In this document: positions 49,046 to 60,680 of the stretch, in pieces | How the letters are laid out: each line of letters begins with the position of its first letter | Position numbering within the stretch: position 1 is the stretch's first letter | DNA from: Acephala macrosclerotiorum | Taxonomy: Eukaryota > Ascomycota > Leotiomycetes > Helotiales > Mollisiaceae | DNA: 64,000 nucleotides | NCBI GenBank assembly: GCA_014904845.1 | Contig: MU119234.1 | Location: 1-64,000 of the forward strand | Reading direction: 5' to 3' | The notes under the pieces: generated by a model | Seen by the model: only the letters and a program-made list of their open reading frames with translations | The model's database searches: none | What the model was told of the DNA's origin: nothing | Made by a program: the position numbers and the translations under genes

Positions 49046-51223
49046 TCAATCCTCACCAGTCTTAACGGATTTGTCAGGGAACGTGTGGAACTCGAAGCTC
49101 GTAGAATACCAGAAAATCTTTTGAGGCCCCTGAACCTTTGTGACCTCCACTCCGCCTTCTCCTCTGCTGGAATCCTCATCTGTGGCCCTGGACTCCACGA
49201 TCTCATCGAGAGGAAGAGTAGAGCTGTCGTTTGGCAAGGGCGGTAAAGCTAATTCGTCCCAACATGGCGCTGGAATTGGCTCCCCATGACTGTCGCTCCC
49301 ACTGGCGACAAAAATGATTATCTTGTCAACAATATCATCCGAGTCAGTGTTCACAGACTTTGGTGGAATTGTGAGCTTTATGTCCAGAGCCAGAGGATTT
49401 GGATCTGGTTCGCATTCGGCAGGCCAAATCTCTTCTGCGTTCTGCCCCTTACCAGGATACATTTTTCGGATAGCCCACGAGGGACTGAGCCCGAACATAG
49501 CCATCCACAGGATATTAAAGGAACCGTGGTAGCTGAAATTGTATCGAACAGACTCTTTCGCGTGAGTTCGGTATCTGCCGTCCTCGTCTGGGACCAAGGT
49601 CTCCAATTGATCCTCGTCTTCTTCATCCATCATCCAGTCGTCAACCTGATGCGAAGCAGCGCTGACTTTATGCCGACGCAGTGTGGAGACAAAATCTTTG
49701 TGTCTCAGATGGCTGGTGCGGGGATGATTAAGAATTCCTTCAATGGCCCTATAGCGAGCGACGTGGCGGACGACATACGCAATTTTTTGGACTGCGTCGG
49801 GAGCATTTTGTTGTATGATGGGCAGTCTCTGGAGCCGAACTCCCTTTTCCTGAATTTCGAAGTCTCCGTGTGTATTGATGGAAACAACTAGACTAGCCGA
49901 TCTGGTGGGATCAGCAGCTAAGGTCAAGTTTGGTGTCTTTGAAATCTCATTCAAAAAATGGGTTTGGATTTCCGGATCGCTACACAAGAATTGGACGCCG
50001 AACGGCCGAGGAAGAGCCCATGTGCGAAGTATTGCGCGACTACCAGCGGCGATGGGAGGGGTATCGGGAGAACCGGTTCGTTTAATGAATACCGCGCGAG
50101 ACTGAAATGGCAATGCGGTAGTAACGCGAACCTGTGCAATGGGAAGGGTGCTAAGCCCTCCGTCGGTCGTGTCTTCTTGGCGATGAACGTCGTAAACTGC
50201 TCCCTTGGCCACCCCTTGAACACTACCGACATCCAGGATAACACCATTCTTTGAGCTTGTCAGAACACGAGACACAGGCCTTTCAACAAGAACCTTGTCC
50301 CCGAAGAACTCGACATCCCCATCACCGCGGACAGACGGGGTCTGACTTGCACGGCCATCCGAAGTGATAGTCCTCAGATGGACGTGTTCCCGAATGCGAG
50401 CGTATGTTGGGAAAGGAAGATGGGGTGAATTTCGTTTCTTGAGAAGCTCCAGCATCCAATGCGTCAAGACGCCTTGTTTAAAGTCGGAGCCACTCAAATA
50501 GCTCTCGCCGGCGACTTGTTTGCTGCCGCACGCTGTGATGATGCTGCATTTCGTCGGGTTGGCAAACCAGTTGGTCGTAAATTTTACATCCCTCGTGTCA
50601 AGCGGGAGTTTGGAGGCTATGTCTGCGGCGGCCGTGTCGCCCTCCATCATGGTATCCGCTTCTTCGCCAACCATCTCGACCCCGCGCGGCGTGATGTGTA
50701 CCTCTGAATCTGAGTTCCGAAATCCACCCCCGGAAAAGCAGCTATCCAAGGTTACGCACACTCGACCTCCTTGTACCATGACCATCTTCAAAACTCGAAC
50801 TCCAAGTTGATACCCCGTGAGATACTTTCGGCTCGTCAATGCGTCAGTTGGGACAAGAGCAGTACCCATCAAGTTGTCACCACCGTCATCTGGCATCATC
50901 TTCTTGCGAAGAATGCCATGGCCTGAGTAGTGGATGTAGATTAAGTCGCCTCGTTGACAATCCGAACTCAATTTGTCTAGGTGCCGAATAATGTTCGCGT
51001 ACGTTGGCAAGTCATTCTGATCGATTTTTGCGCGATCTTCAACCTTGCTCGGGGCCGTGAGCTTTCTGATGTCCGTCACTCCAATTGACTCCAAGAACGT
51101 AACCATACTGTCAACATCATTAACACAGCCTGCAAGGTTGTTGTATTGTTGGTGGGGTTTTGCTTCGTCGAACAGATAGTTGTCGATGCCGATGACCAGT
51201 GCTCGACGAGTTGGCGGATCCAT
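49046..51223 (-). CDS. C14 caspase-like (metacaspase-type) protein with long C-terminal extension
   Basis: Single 725-aa exon. The N-terminal 280 residues are a caspase p20-like domain: RALVIGIDNY, a CVNDVDSM segment, catalytic His102 in YIHYSGHG and Cys162 in VTLDSCFSGG, then KCSIITACGSKQVAGES and GVLTHWMLELL, the usual end of the caspase fold in fungal C14 proteins. There is no proline/glutamine-rich prodomain, unlike classic yeast-type metacaspases. About 440 further residues follow with DVGSVQGVAKGAVYDVHR, a region resembling a beta-rich module, and no named domain. It lies next to the CHAT gene and the unknown 329-aa gene, so a shared regulated-proteolysis or cell-death role is inferred. 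Substrate is unknown. Confidence 0.85.
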   Translation of the reverse strand: MDPPTRRALVIGIDNYLFDEAKPHQQYNNLAGCVNDVDSMVTFLESIGVTDIRKLTAPSKVEDRAKIDQNDLPTYANIIRHLDKLSSDCQRGDLIYIHYSGHGILRKKMMPDDGGDNLMGTALVPTDALTSRKYLTGYQLGVRVLKMVMVQGGRVCVTLDSCFSGGGFRNSDSEVHITPRGVEMVGEEADTMMEGDTAAADIASKLPLDTRDVKFTTNWFANPTKCSIITACGSKQVAGESYLSGSDFKQGVLTHWMLELLKKRNSPHLPFPTYARIREHVHLRTITSDGRASQTPSVRGDGDVEFFGDKVLVERPVSRVLTSSKNGVILDVGSVQGVAKGAVYDVHRQEDTTDGGLSTLPIAQVRVTTALPFQSRAVFIKRTGSPDTPPIAAGSRAILRTWALPRPFGVQFLCSDPEIQTHFLNEISKTPNLTLAADPTRSASLVVSINTHGDFEIQEKGVRLQRLPIIQQNAPDAVQKIAYVVRHVARYRAIEGILNHPRTSHLRHKDFVSTLRRHKVSAASHQVDDWMMDEEDEDQLETLVPDEDGRYRTHAKESVRYNFSYHGSFNILWMAMFGLSPSWAIRKMYPGKGQNAEEIWPAECEPDPNPLALDIKLTIPPKSVNTDSDDIVDKIIIFVASGSDSHGEPIPAPCWDELALPPLPNDSSTLPLDEIVESRATDEDSSRGEGGVEVTKVQGPQKIFWYSTSFEFHTFPDKSVKTGED

Positions 51224-52070
51224 CGTATTTTAGCTTGATGAAGGCTGAGGGTAGAAGAGGAGGTTATGGTGGAGGATGGTTCGCAAGATAAAGACGCCCG
51301 GCCATGCTGTCGCCGATGCCGCATTCGCCATCACAAGGCAACACACTGCGTCTTCAGACCCCCAAACCGCCACACGTTTCAGCAGAAATTCTTTGCGATC
51401 CGTCGGGTCCGCTTCGCAGCCAATAATGCTTGTTGCTGATGCTTCGGCATCGAGTTGTCGTTGAACAAATTATTGGTAAAGCCATGATGTTAGATGGTTG
51501 AACGTGCTGAATAGATGAGCAGTGTGCTCACTTTTCGACAGAAGTCATGAAACAACCTCCAATCTCGGCGCTTGGAGCACTTGACTTTGAATCACGTGCC
51601 ATCGCTCGCCTCAACCCATTTCGGTTAATAGTGGGACGTCCCTCGTACCTCGCGCCGTGCCCTGCCTTTGACGATTTGAACTTTGAAATGATATAAACGA
51701 TTTGAATTTATAAATGAGTTTTTATTCGCGTTCGCACCGGCTCCGCCGGCGCGAGTAGGGGCGTTCCCCCCCTACAACCCCCCCCTACGTGGGGCTGCTC
51801 TACGGGGAGCGCTAAATGCCAAAAGCGACACATCTTGGCGCTTCTTGGCAAAACCTTGGCGCAAAAACGTGCCGCAAATATCACGTTTTATTATGTAACC
51901 TCAAAGTAAACTTTTTTTCCCTAGCGGGATACCTTTAACTATCGTCAAAGGCATAGCCGGTTGTGGTGCAGGACTGACAGGTAGCAATGGAAATGATCTC
52001 TACGGCAAGAAGATGAAGTAGAACAGTAATGGTGATAACTTGTGTATATTAACGAGTATCAGATTGGCTC
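51224..52070. other. Intergenic with GC-rich block
   Basis: 51720-51810 is GC-rich with C- and G-runs (CCGGCTCCGCCGG, then long C tracts and CTACGTGGGG). No gene supported. Confidence 0.5.
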
Positions 52071-52874
52071 TCAATCGGCTCTCTGGCCTAGAGTGGCTGA
52101 AAGAGCCCCAACCAAAGGAATGTCAGCGTCTGTACTATGCCCGTGTGCTTTCTTCCGCAGCTTCAACCATAGCATCGCGCTTATACATGTCAAAAGAAGG
52201 ACCGTCGTTACAACTGCCATAACCGACTGTCCCGGGTGTGAAGCGACTTTGTCGTCAATATGTTCAATGGACCATGGATAGCACGACGACTCGACGATGA
52301 TGTAAACACCGAGACCCATGTAGAGAAAAGGTATCGCCCACTGCAGGTATCTTTCAACTAGAAACAGAACATGTTTCTGCCTCATGACTAAGAAGGCGGC
52401 GAGACACCACACTCCCATCAGGATATAGTAGACGATCACATACACGGCAATCTCTGACCCTTTCGCTTGCGAAAACAGCGGTATGTATGTCCCGATGTTG
52501 TCTCCTCCGTTCATCAACGTGATGACCGAGACCTTGAGTACGCTCCTCATCCCAGCAAATTTGGACTCCTCTTCCTCTTCCTCTTCAATTCTAGGGAACA
52601 GAAGATCAAACAATTTCCAGACCCCAAGCAGAATGGGGAGCAAGCCGAGGAATCCTATCGGTTCAGAAGGAAGAACCAGAGAAACACCAAAACCAATCAT
52701 GCTGATGACAACGATTATCGTGAATCCGATGTATTGGCCGAGAGTGATCTTGAGTGGGGTCAAAGTTGTGCTGGTAGCTGCTTCAGCGAAGAAGGTGACC
52801 AAGACGAACATGTCGTCGATGTTGGTGATGGCGAAGGTAGTACACGCAGTACCAATTGACTTTCCGAACTGCAT
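52071..52874 (-). CDS. CadD-family cadmium resistance-type membrane transporter
   Basis: 267 aa from the ATG at 52874 (MQFGKSIGTACTTFAITN). Six or so membrane helices include YIGFTIIVVISMIGFGVSLVL, FLGLLPILLGVWKLFDLLF and YVIVYYILMGVWCLAAFLVM. The family motifs NIDDMFVLVTFFAEA and TLMNGGDNIGTYIPLFSQ, with the paired acidic residues, match the CadD/LysE-superfamily cadmium resistance exporters; such genes occur in many ascomycetes. A poly-Glu loop (EEEEEEES) sits between the two halves. The frame is open for another 107 codons upstream, but that part is low-complexity and not membrane-like, so the internal ATG was chosen. The metal specificity is not shown by sequence. Confidence 0.8.
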   Translation of the reverse strand: MQFGKSIGTACTTFAITNIDDMFVLVTFFAEAATSTTLTPLKITLGQYIGFTIIVVISMIGFGVSLVLPSEPIGFLGLLPILLGVWKLFDLLFPRIEEEEEEESKFAGMRSVLKVSVITLMNGGDNIGTYIPLFSQAKGSEIAVYVIVYYILMGVWCLAAFLVMRQKHVLFLVERYLQWAIPFLYMGLGVYIIVESSCYPWSIEHIDDKVASHPGQSVMAVVTTVLLLTCISAMLWLKLRKKAHGHSTDADIPLVGALSATLGQRAD

Positions 52875-54159
52875 GGTGGACGTGGAGTAGTAGCGGCGTG
52901 TTGCGGAGGAGCGGTATCGATGGGTGGGGTTTCCGATTTTGGCAGTGCGTCCTTGGAGATGGAATTTGAGTCTGGCGCTCAGGGAGGGCAACGAGGAGTG
53001 CTTCAGGCACAAGAACAGCGATCGGGGCTCGGAAGGATGACTGCGAGGGTGTGGAAGATAGCTTGGTCTGTGAAAGGATTGTTCTAAGAAGGTGCCAGAC
53101 GCAGTATTTTGCACACCGCCTTCGCTTGTTGTATGGGCAAAATGGATTGGTTGGTGGCAGAGCCAGGCGGTGTGCAAACCATTAAGGTCTGGCACCTCCG
53201 TGGATCCCAGTCCAAATGTCCGGTGAAGGCTTCGAAAAGAGTATGTTATTGGTTAGGGCAATATATTTTGTACAAATGCTTGGCAAGGATGACTTACCAA
53301 CGAAGACCAGGGTCTGGGAGGGCCCTCCAAATGCTCACCATGTCGAGATCACATCAAATCTCCACACACGAACTCTTCACTCTGCTATCGCTCAAGAAGG
53401 CAGCACTTGAATGGATGGAAAACACAAGAGCGACTCTTGAATGAACATATTATAAAATTTTGGAAGGAGAAGAGATGAAATTTCATAAGAAATCTGGCCA
53501 AAGGTCTGCAACACGTTATGCTCCCTTAGTCACCGAAACCTGGGGTCTGGAGCGGGTTAAAATGAGTTTACTCTCAACGCGTGAATAAGTGGAAGAGTAC
53601 GATAACCAAGGAATCTCGAACAAGTGCGACGAGGCTGAAGCGACTCGAACGAAAGAGAATTGGGCTATTCTATTGAAAGGGGAGGAAACACCAGACAGCG
53701 ATGTTTGGATGCTTGCCGGGCTTGCACGTCTGTTCACTTGCATACAATTTCTTCATCAAACCACAAAAACTATCGAGTCAAAAGGTATTAATATTCTACG
53801 AAGTAACTGCAATAATCCACTTTTAAAAGTCTGCTTGCATCTCGATCAATCGAGTCTAGCAAATGCAGAAACGTTATTTGGCTGTTAATTCTTGACATAA
53901 AGCCATTTGAGCGAGGCGGCACCCGCCACGTTGTGAAAGGACATTAAACCGCATAAAACGTATGAGCCCCCGGAGCTGCTGGAAGAGAACCCATTGAGGA
54001 AGGAGGGCCTTGGAAAGCGACATCAGCGGTGACCACAGCCGAGGACTCGGATCCATTAAGTCGGCGGGCTTTGGGAGAGAGTCGCAACACCGATGTCCGA
54101 TGGCATCTGATGAGATAGGGACTTGCTGCATGTTCGACATGCAGCCTGAGCATCAAGCT
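52875..54159. other. Intergenic with inverted repeat upstream of the transporter
   Basis: Contains the transporter promoter and the hairpin listed separately. Frames at 53589-53888 have no domain. Confidence 0.5.
53091..53196. repeat. 106-bp two-armed inverted repeat
   Basis: GGTGCCAGAC at 53091-53100 pairs with GTCTGGCACC at 53187-53196, and TTTGCACACCGCC at 53108-53120 pairs with GGCGGTGTGCAAA at 53166-53178. Both arms are perfect; the loop is about 45 nt. It is about 220 bp upstream of the transporter start. Confidence 0.92.
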
Positions 54160-54825
54160 TCAGAGAGGAGCAGCCATCTCTTTCTCGCCAGTCTCGCAGC
54201 ACCTGACCCTAGCATACACACCCTGCTTTCTGCACCGCTTGATAAGCCAATGTGTAGCAATGCTAAAAGTCATTGCAAGACACAGTGCCCAAGGGATCAA
54301 CCCAAGCATGACGAGGTTGGCGCTCACTTCCAGCGCCATGCCAAAGAGTGTAGCGGCGACAAGGCTGATGATAAAGATGAGTGTTTGGTATCGGTCTTCT
54401 TCCTGACGGCGGTATGCGAATGAGGACACGGAACAGCCGAGAAGGAGACATGCTCCGAGCATTAGAGCGGGTGGTGGGTCGAGGATGAAATTGAAGTTGT
54501 TATTATCTGTCGATGGAAGTTGGATTTGGGGCATCGAGTCGGGAAGGACTGTGTTCTGTTCGCATTGTTAGTGGGCGTAAAGGTGATTTGGAAAGCGAGT
54601 ACGGACTCGATCTTCATATCGAAGAGTATAGGCTGAGCAGATGAGGGAGCAGAGGAATGCAAAGAGCAACTCCCAACATGTTGCAATGCCGCCATGTGGA
54701 CAACGCTTGCGACGAAACTGGACAACAAATTCAGATGAAGATGCCTGTACAGATGTGTTGGAATAACGAGGACATGTGATTGTATAACCTGCTGGTTGAG
54801 CTGTAAAGTAGAATTCGCTTCCCAT
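54160..54825 (-). CDS. Small multi-pass membrane protein, unknown function
   Basis: Two exons, 54825-54603 and 54548-54160, 203 aa. The join (phase 1, donor GTACTC, acceptor ACACAG) reads DRVL-LPDSMPQIQLP. Exon 1 has a hydrophobic helix (CWELLFAFLCSLICSAYTL); exon 2 adds ALMLGACLLLGCSVSSFAY, IFIISLVAATLFGMAL and LVMLGLIPWALCLAMTF. The C-terminus is short and cytosolic-looking (KRCRKQG). The family is not recognised. It is the right neighbour of the inverted repeat, on the same strand as the transporter. Confidence 0.55.
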
Positions 54826-55822
54826 GGTGACTATGGCACGATTGCTAAACACCGAAAGAGTTCAACTCTTTAATAGTTGAGTCGGTGAAGAGCCCACTTG
54901 AGGCATCAGCAACAAAGCTGAGGCTCAGGGTCTGTTGATAGATATAAGGCTGCAGCTCGCGATCACATCTTCCTCTTTGCCCTGCCATCACACCTTGATG
55001 TTGAAGCAGCTTGCCTTGACAAGGCTATCGATCTGCATCATGCACCTAAGCTGGGCGCTATCAGCGGCTTCTGCGACCCTGCTGCAACCATGTTGAAGCG
55101 CTGCCGACCGGTTTCATCGTGCTCGGTGAGCGAAAGGAGAACATGTCTCGGTTGTGATCGGGAGCCTGATTCTGATCATCCCATTGACGTAGGCGCATTG
55201 GTCGGGCCGCAAGAGTGCTGCAGGCATTCTGCAAGGCTGATGCCCGACGAGACTGAGTGCTGGTGACCAAGTCCCTTCACCGAAACTGACCAATCAGGGA
55301 CGAGAACCTGAATGCACGGTCAGAGAGGCTGATTTTGCAACCCAGGGCAAACAACTGTCCGCAAAAATACGAGAATTTTTGGAAGCAGAAAGAAGTTCAT
55401 CGTACTCTAGTACATGAAAAGAGAGGGCTTTTAAGGCATTCTGGTACCACAACCCGCAATGCCTCGCAGTGTCGATTGGCCTCAGTCTTGTGGCACCAAT
55501 GAGATCGCTTGTGAGGTTTGCGGCGTAAGATCCGAGGGCAGGAAGCCCTCAAGAATGCCCAGATCATGCATCAATACCTAACTCAAGAGATTGACAGAGG
55601 CCGAGATCCGTGGAGCACTATGAGCCTCTGAAAATCGGACAGGGGTTAGAAGCATAAGGCCCAACAATTCCCCAAAGCCCATTTTCAAGATTCCTACCCG
55701 ACGAACTGCTCTTCGAAATCCGAGTCAAACGAACGAACTCATCTTTGGTCCAACAGCAACAACCTGTGGAGCGGATCTACAAAACACCACATGAAAACTG
55801 ATTGACAGACTGCCTTGATATC
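54826..55822. other. Intergenic
   Basis: No gene supported. The minus-strand frame at 55061-55270 shows no domain. Confidence 0.5.
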
Positions 55823-56800
55823 ATGAATCGTGGACAAGATTACCATACCGAGACCATGGCTAGCTTTTACCTTCAAAGGACATCCAGAGAGGACTTCCAC
55901 AAGATGATTAAGGTTGTAGTCCCTCTAGGATGCATGGCTCCGGCTGCAATATCGTCGCCGATGCTCTTCGAGTATCGGAAATTATGGCTCACGTGAGTGT
56001 CCAACGAGCGTACACTTGCTGAGCTTGCTGAGCTTGCTGACAAAGATAGCACTGTTTTGGTCTTCTTCCTCTCTACCGGAGTGTTCGTAGCACAGCATGC
56101 AGAGGAGATGAAGATGTAAACAAGCTTTCAACTGGGACGATGTGTGATTTGGCTGACAAGGCCCAGATATGGACCCTTCACCTTGGCATTTGCGACATTC
56201 CTGGGGCTGGCAGCATATTCCTCCGCTCGTACTCCACTTCCGGAATTGATACCGTGGATGCCATTGGTGGTATGGAGTTTTGTTATGTTGACTGTGTACT
56301 TCCTCCCAAAGGCTCATCGTTTCTTCACTCGGCCGATCCTGATCAATCCTGAACATGCCATGGAAGAAGGCCGTTATGACTTCCCAAGGTTTCCAGCGGA
56401 GGCTGTCCATTCCTACCCAGATTTGAGGAGCCATTCTGGAGGCGGTAGCTTAGAAATGATGACCTTGCTCGACCATGCTCTAACCGGAATAGACCCATAT
56501 TCAGCATGCGGACTGCTGGACGGCCACAGCTCTCACGAGAGCGACATTGATCTGCAAGAGCAGCCGGAAGCGGTGGCGGTAGCCCTGCGACGAGGGGTGA
56601 GAATTGCCAGAGCAGGATATTTCACCAGTGGACTTTCCGAATCGTCATTGGACGGGCCATGTCCTCTGAACTTGGGCACTGCTGTGCATGACGGATATTT
56701 TCGAAATTCCGAAGGCGATATTGACTCACTTTCCTCAGACTCCGTCGCTGTCAACGTTCCCTGTAAAACAGCGGAACCATCAACGCCCTTGCTTGGCTAG
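55823..56800 (+). CDS. Hypothetical protein with membrane segments
   Basis: Two exons, 55823-55992 and 56161-56800, 269 aa; an alternative start ATG is at 55856. The N-terminus has a weak hydrophobic segment (VVVPLGCMAPAAISSPM), exon 2 has two adjacent helices (GPFTLAFATFLGLAAYS and LIPWMPLVVWSFVMLTVYFL). The rest is hydrophilic and acidic, with DIDLQEQPEAVAVALRRGVR and a Ser-rich tail ending PSTPLLG. No family recognised. The 168-nt intron contains three copies of a 9-nt GAGCTTGCT unit. Intron use is inferred from phase agreement only. Confidence 0.45.
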
Positions 56801-59272
56801 TGCATTGCCACCTCCAGCTTTGCAGCAAGTAAGCATAGATATCCCCATGCTCAATGCTGCAGAATCTATCCTCATGCTAGCTGGCACTGTTCCTCTACCG
56901 CAAGGATAGGTCATACGTTTCAGGAAGGCCACTCGGATTTCCTCAGCAAATATTTCCTACTTCTCCAGCGTCGCCGATCCCACAGGGTTATTGAGATGAC
57001 CACACAGGTTTTCTTCTCCATTGAGATGCCGGCTGGGAACCAGAATACCAAGAAACTGTCCAAGCATGGCCACGAGAGGATACCAACACTTTTAGGAAAG
57101 TCCATGACCGCACATGTTTTGCCTTCTTTCCTATTCCATAAGCCTAGGCAAAGAAGTCCCACCATCGAATCGACAGATACGGAACCATTCCAACTTTGAA
57201 TAAAATATAAAGGAGTCGGCGTTACTCATGTGCCGGCATCCGCGCCGAAGTATACCTACATGGGTATAGGTGTTCTTTGCTTTCATATTACTGTATCATT
57301 ATTCATCTTCGCCCCGTCTAAGGATGATGTAAACAATCGAGGTATGTTCCAGGAGCAACGATAACTGGAGACACCTGGATCCGGAACCCTATTATAGCTG
57401 CTGACCGAAATCCAGATACACGTCGTGAAAGAGGGCATGTACATCGCCACCCACGTCGAAGACTAGGCCGTTGTTTGTTGAATCGCCTACATTGAATAGG
57501 TAGGGAGGATATCGATCGAACGAATATTCGTGGTTGCTAAAAGTTCCAGGTCCTTCTTCGACATTGGCGATTTCTGGTGCTTAAGACCTCTTGCGAATGA
57601 TAGATTCTCGGCCTCCGGGATCGACATCGAGTTGGAGGTCCAGATGGGTGATTGGCAGATCATCGGATGTCTTCTAAAATATCGCCGTGGTGAATCATGT
57701 AGTTGTAGTCGTCCTCTGATAACTTTTTACAGCACACGCTTGCTACAACATCTTGTACAAACTAGGAGTCATCGGTATATTGGCTTTCCTCTCATGTATC
57801 ATTGTGGTAGTCGTTGAGACCGTGTACGGGCCCGAGAATGTAATCGAGGATGTGATGGAGAGTAGTTTGTTGGGACGGCTTCGGGGCGGGGGCTTCGGAA
57901 TGGGGATCGAGCGAGGACATGCTGACCGAGCCTGGTATATAGCGCGGCGAGAGGTACTATAATGTCGAGGAACTATGCCGCAGAATATCTCCGCTTGTTC
58001 GTGCTCTGTGGAGGTCGTGTGCGTGCTTGTGAGGGGTGGACAAGGCTGTCACCTCATCGACCTACTGCAGTCGTGGAGTTTTCCTCGAACTTATAACTCG
58101 CGGTAAGATACCCGAGGCTACTTCGATCGGCACTCCGCCGTTGTTTGACCCAGAGTCGGCAGATGTTGAAGTTGTTGTTGCGAGCTGCTCCCGCTCTTGG
58201 CCTAGAAGAGCCAAGCTAAGGAAGCGACTAGTCCTAATCAGTAATTGGCAACATTAACTGTCCCCAGGTCGAAACAATCTCGCTCTCTTGTCGTTAGCCC
58301 TTAGAACAAATTCTTGAGGAACTACACAAAGCCTACCGGAATTCTTAAGCTCCACGAAGAGGTAAAGTTTAGAATTTTTTTTGATATATTACTGTTAATA
58401 AGATATTAGCACCAAAAAAGCCCCTATCCTCTATCACAGAAACCAAGCCTAGACAGCTACAAAACTCTCCAACTACTCGGCAAGCAACTTGGCCTTCCAT
58501 ATCATCAATTTGTTGTTGGTCAAGCAAGTTCATTGCATGAGTCCTAAGGATTCTGTCAATCTCGCCATGATCACTTGGTGCAGGAGAAGACGGGCATTGC
58601 CACTTTTATCCCCGCTCGGGACCGCAACGTCGAATTGAAGACTGTACTCTTGAACCCTTGACCTTAGACAAGGCGTATGGAGGTTTGATGCTTTGCCCCC
58701 GGCAGCTGACAAGTAGGTACTTGAATGAAGGATCCCTACTCACGTGATACTCCCCACTTTCCGAAACTGAAAGGGTCTAGTCTCCCCTCTAGTCCTATGG
58801 ACGGATAAAAGAAAGGTTCTCCTTGGGAATCAATGTCGCAAGCGGAAGGTGAGTTCCTACGCATCATCTTCCATGTAGCACAGTATCCAATGAAGCGGAT
58901 CTCATTGCCGCTCTTTCCTTATCTATATGCAGGTACCGAGATTTAGCATCAAGGATGCTGGCATCAATCCCTGTAGAATGCGTGTTGTCCCAGCACTCTC
59001 TATCACGTTCAAGCCTTTTGTTCGGCAGCTTCGTCTTGAATAGGCAACTCGATGAACGGTGACGCGAGCCTCGATGATCAATGCATTGTGCTGTGATGCC
59101 TTCTTATCAGAGCTTCGCCATGGAGCTTTTGTTTGTTGCAAAGATGAGTGTTGGAGGTGGATATATATTCTGCTGCCAAGGCCCTTTTTTTCTCTCTGTC
59201 CATCTCGTGCATGTCCCGAGTGTCCTTTGTCTTGTCCAATTGGCTTTCCAAGATATTGGTGCTTCGTTCATA
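56801..59272. other. Intergenic
   Basis: About 2.5 kb with no supported gene. Fragments near 57753-57962 (GILAFLSCIIVVVVETVYGP) may be debris of a membrane protein. Confidence 0.45.
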
Positions 59273-60680
59273 ATGTCCGCTCTATCAATCCTCCTTCTAG
59301 GAGTTTCATTCTTGGGCTCCTCCGTCACAGCAGCAAGCAGCTTCTCAATTGCTACGACAAGCGCCTCACAGGAAGCAAGCGAGCTCACTGTGTCGTCAAA
59401 CGTCCTCACTCTTAGCCGAAAGGCCTCCGCCAGAGGATACAATGCGCGCAGTGCTGCCTATCTTCTTGGTTTGTCACGGGCAAGCAAGATAGCTGTCTCG
59501 AATCATACCACTGTTCTCGAGTCATTGTTCATCGGAGAAGAGTTTGCGACCAACATCACCTTCGGCACGGAGACGTTCGAGTCAATTGTCGACACTGGAT
59601 CAAGTGACACATGGATCATCGAGAGTGGTTTCTCTTGCGTCGATTTGGACACTGGAGCTTCTGAGACGGAAGCATACTGTGAGTTTGGACCAACTTACAA
59701 TGTCACCGACACCTTCTCCCAGATCCCAGATGAGAACTTCAATATTACTTATGGCGATGGAGAGTTCTTGACCGGCATTGTTGGACACGAGGTGGTTACT
59801 CTTGCAGGCATCACAGTCAATCAGACTGTTTCTCTTGTAAACTATGCAGCTTGGGAAGGAGACGGAACAACATCTGGTCTCATTGGACTCGCATACCCCG
59901 CACTGTAAGCAACATTCCCAAACCCTAAGTAAACTCTGTCTGATATCTCCTAGCACAAGCGCATATGCCGGGACAGACCCAACACTTGACAATTCCGCTT
60001 CAGGAGAACAAATCGAATACAGCCCCATCTTCAAAACCATGTACACAGCCGGCCTAGTCTCACCTCTCTTCAGTCTCGCCATCCTCCGTGATATCTCGGG
60101 CGACTCCGGCTACCTCGCCCTCGGTGGGCTGCCGCCTGTCGACATCAACGGCACCTTCACCAGCACGCCCATCTTGATCACGTCCATCGAAGGCTACCCA
60201 AAGACATATGATTTCTACACCATCAACATCGAAGGCATTACCCTCAACGGCAAGACGGTCAGGGGTTCAAGCGGCGCTACACAATACATCGTCGATTCCG
60301 GTACCACGCTCAACTATTTCCCTACAAGCATCGCCAACGCCGTGAACAGAGCATTTGTCCCACCCGCAGTCTATGATGATGATGAAGGTGCATACATCGT
60401 CGATTGCAATGCGACAGCTCCAAGCTTGGGCGTCAACATTAATGGTACGATATTCTATACAAACACGTTGGACATGATTCTCCTTGCTGGAACGGACGAG
60501 GATGGAAACGATGTTTGCATTTCAGGTATTGATGACGGAGGCAGTGATGCGGCAGAGGATGTCTATATCCTTGGAGATACGTTTCAGAAAAACGTGGTTG
60601 CTGTTTTTGACGTGGGGGCCGGGGAGTTAATGTTCGCGGCTAGGGAGTTTTATGAGAGTAATGATCCAGTCAAGATTTAA
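59273..60680 (+). CDS. Secreted pepsin-like aspartic protease (A1 family)
   Basis: Two exons, 59273-59904 and 59954-60680, 452 aa, joined by a 49-nt GT-AG intron. The start at MSALSILLLGVSFLGSSVTA gives a clear signal peptide; the frame is open further upstream but that part is not convincing. A propeptide follows, then the catalytic lobes: SIVDTGSSDTWI, Tyr of the flap in NITYGDGEF, then QYIVDSGTTLNYFPTSI as the second catalytic Asp, and ILGDTFQKNVVAVFDVGAGEL as the conserved end. Many NxT/S sites suggest N-glycosylation. Secreted A1 proteases digest extracellular protein. It is intact, unlike the related copy at 9.2-10.5 kb. Confidence 0.93.

Noticed and set aside
49286..50810. Plus-strand frames across the C14 gene
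   Set aside because: Shadows of the caspase-like coding frame.
53589..53888. 99-aa plus-strand frame
   Set aside because: No domain, and no ATG context or splice partner.
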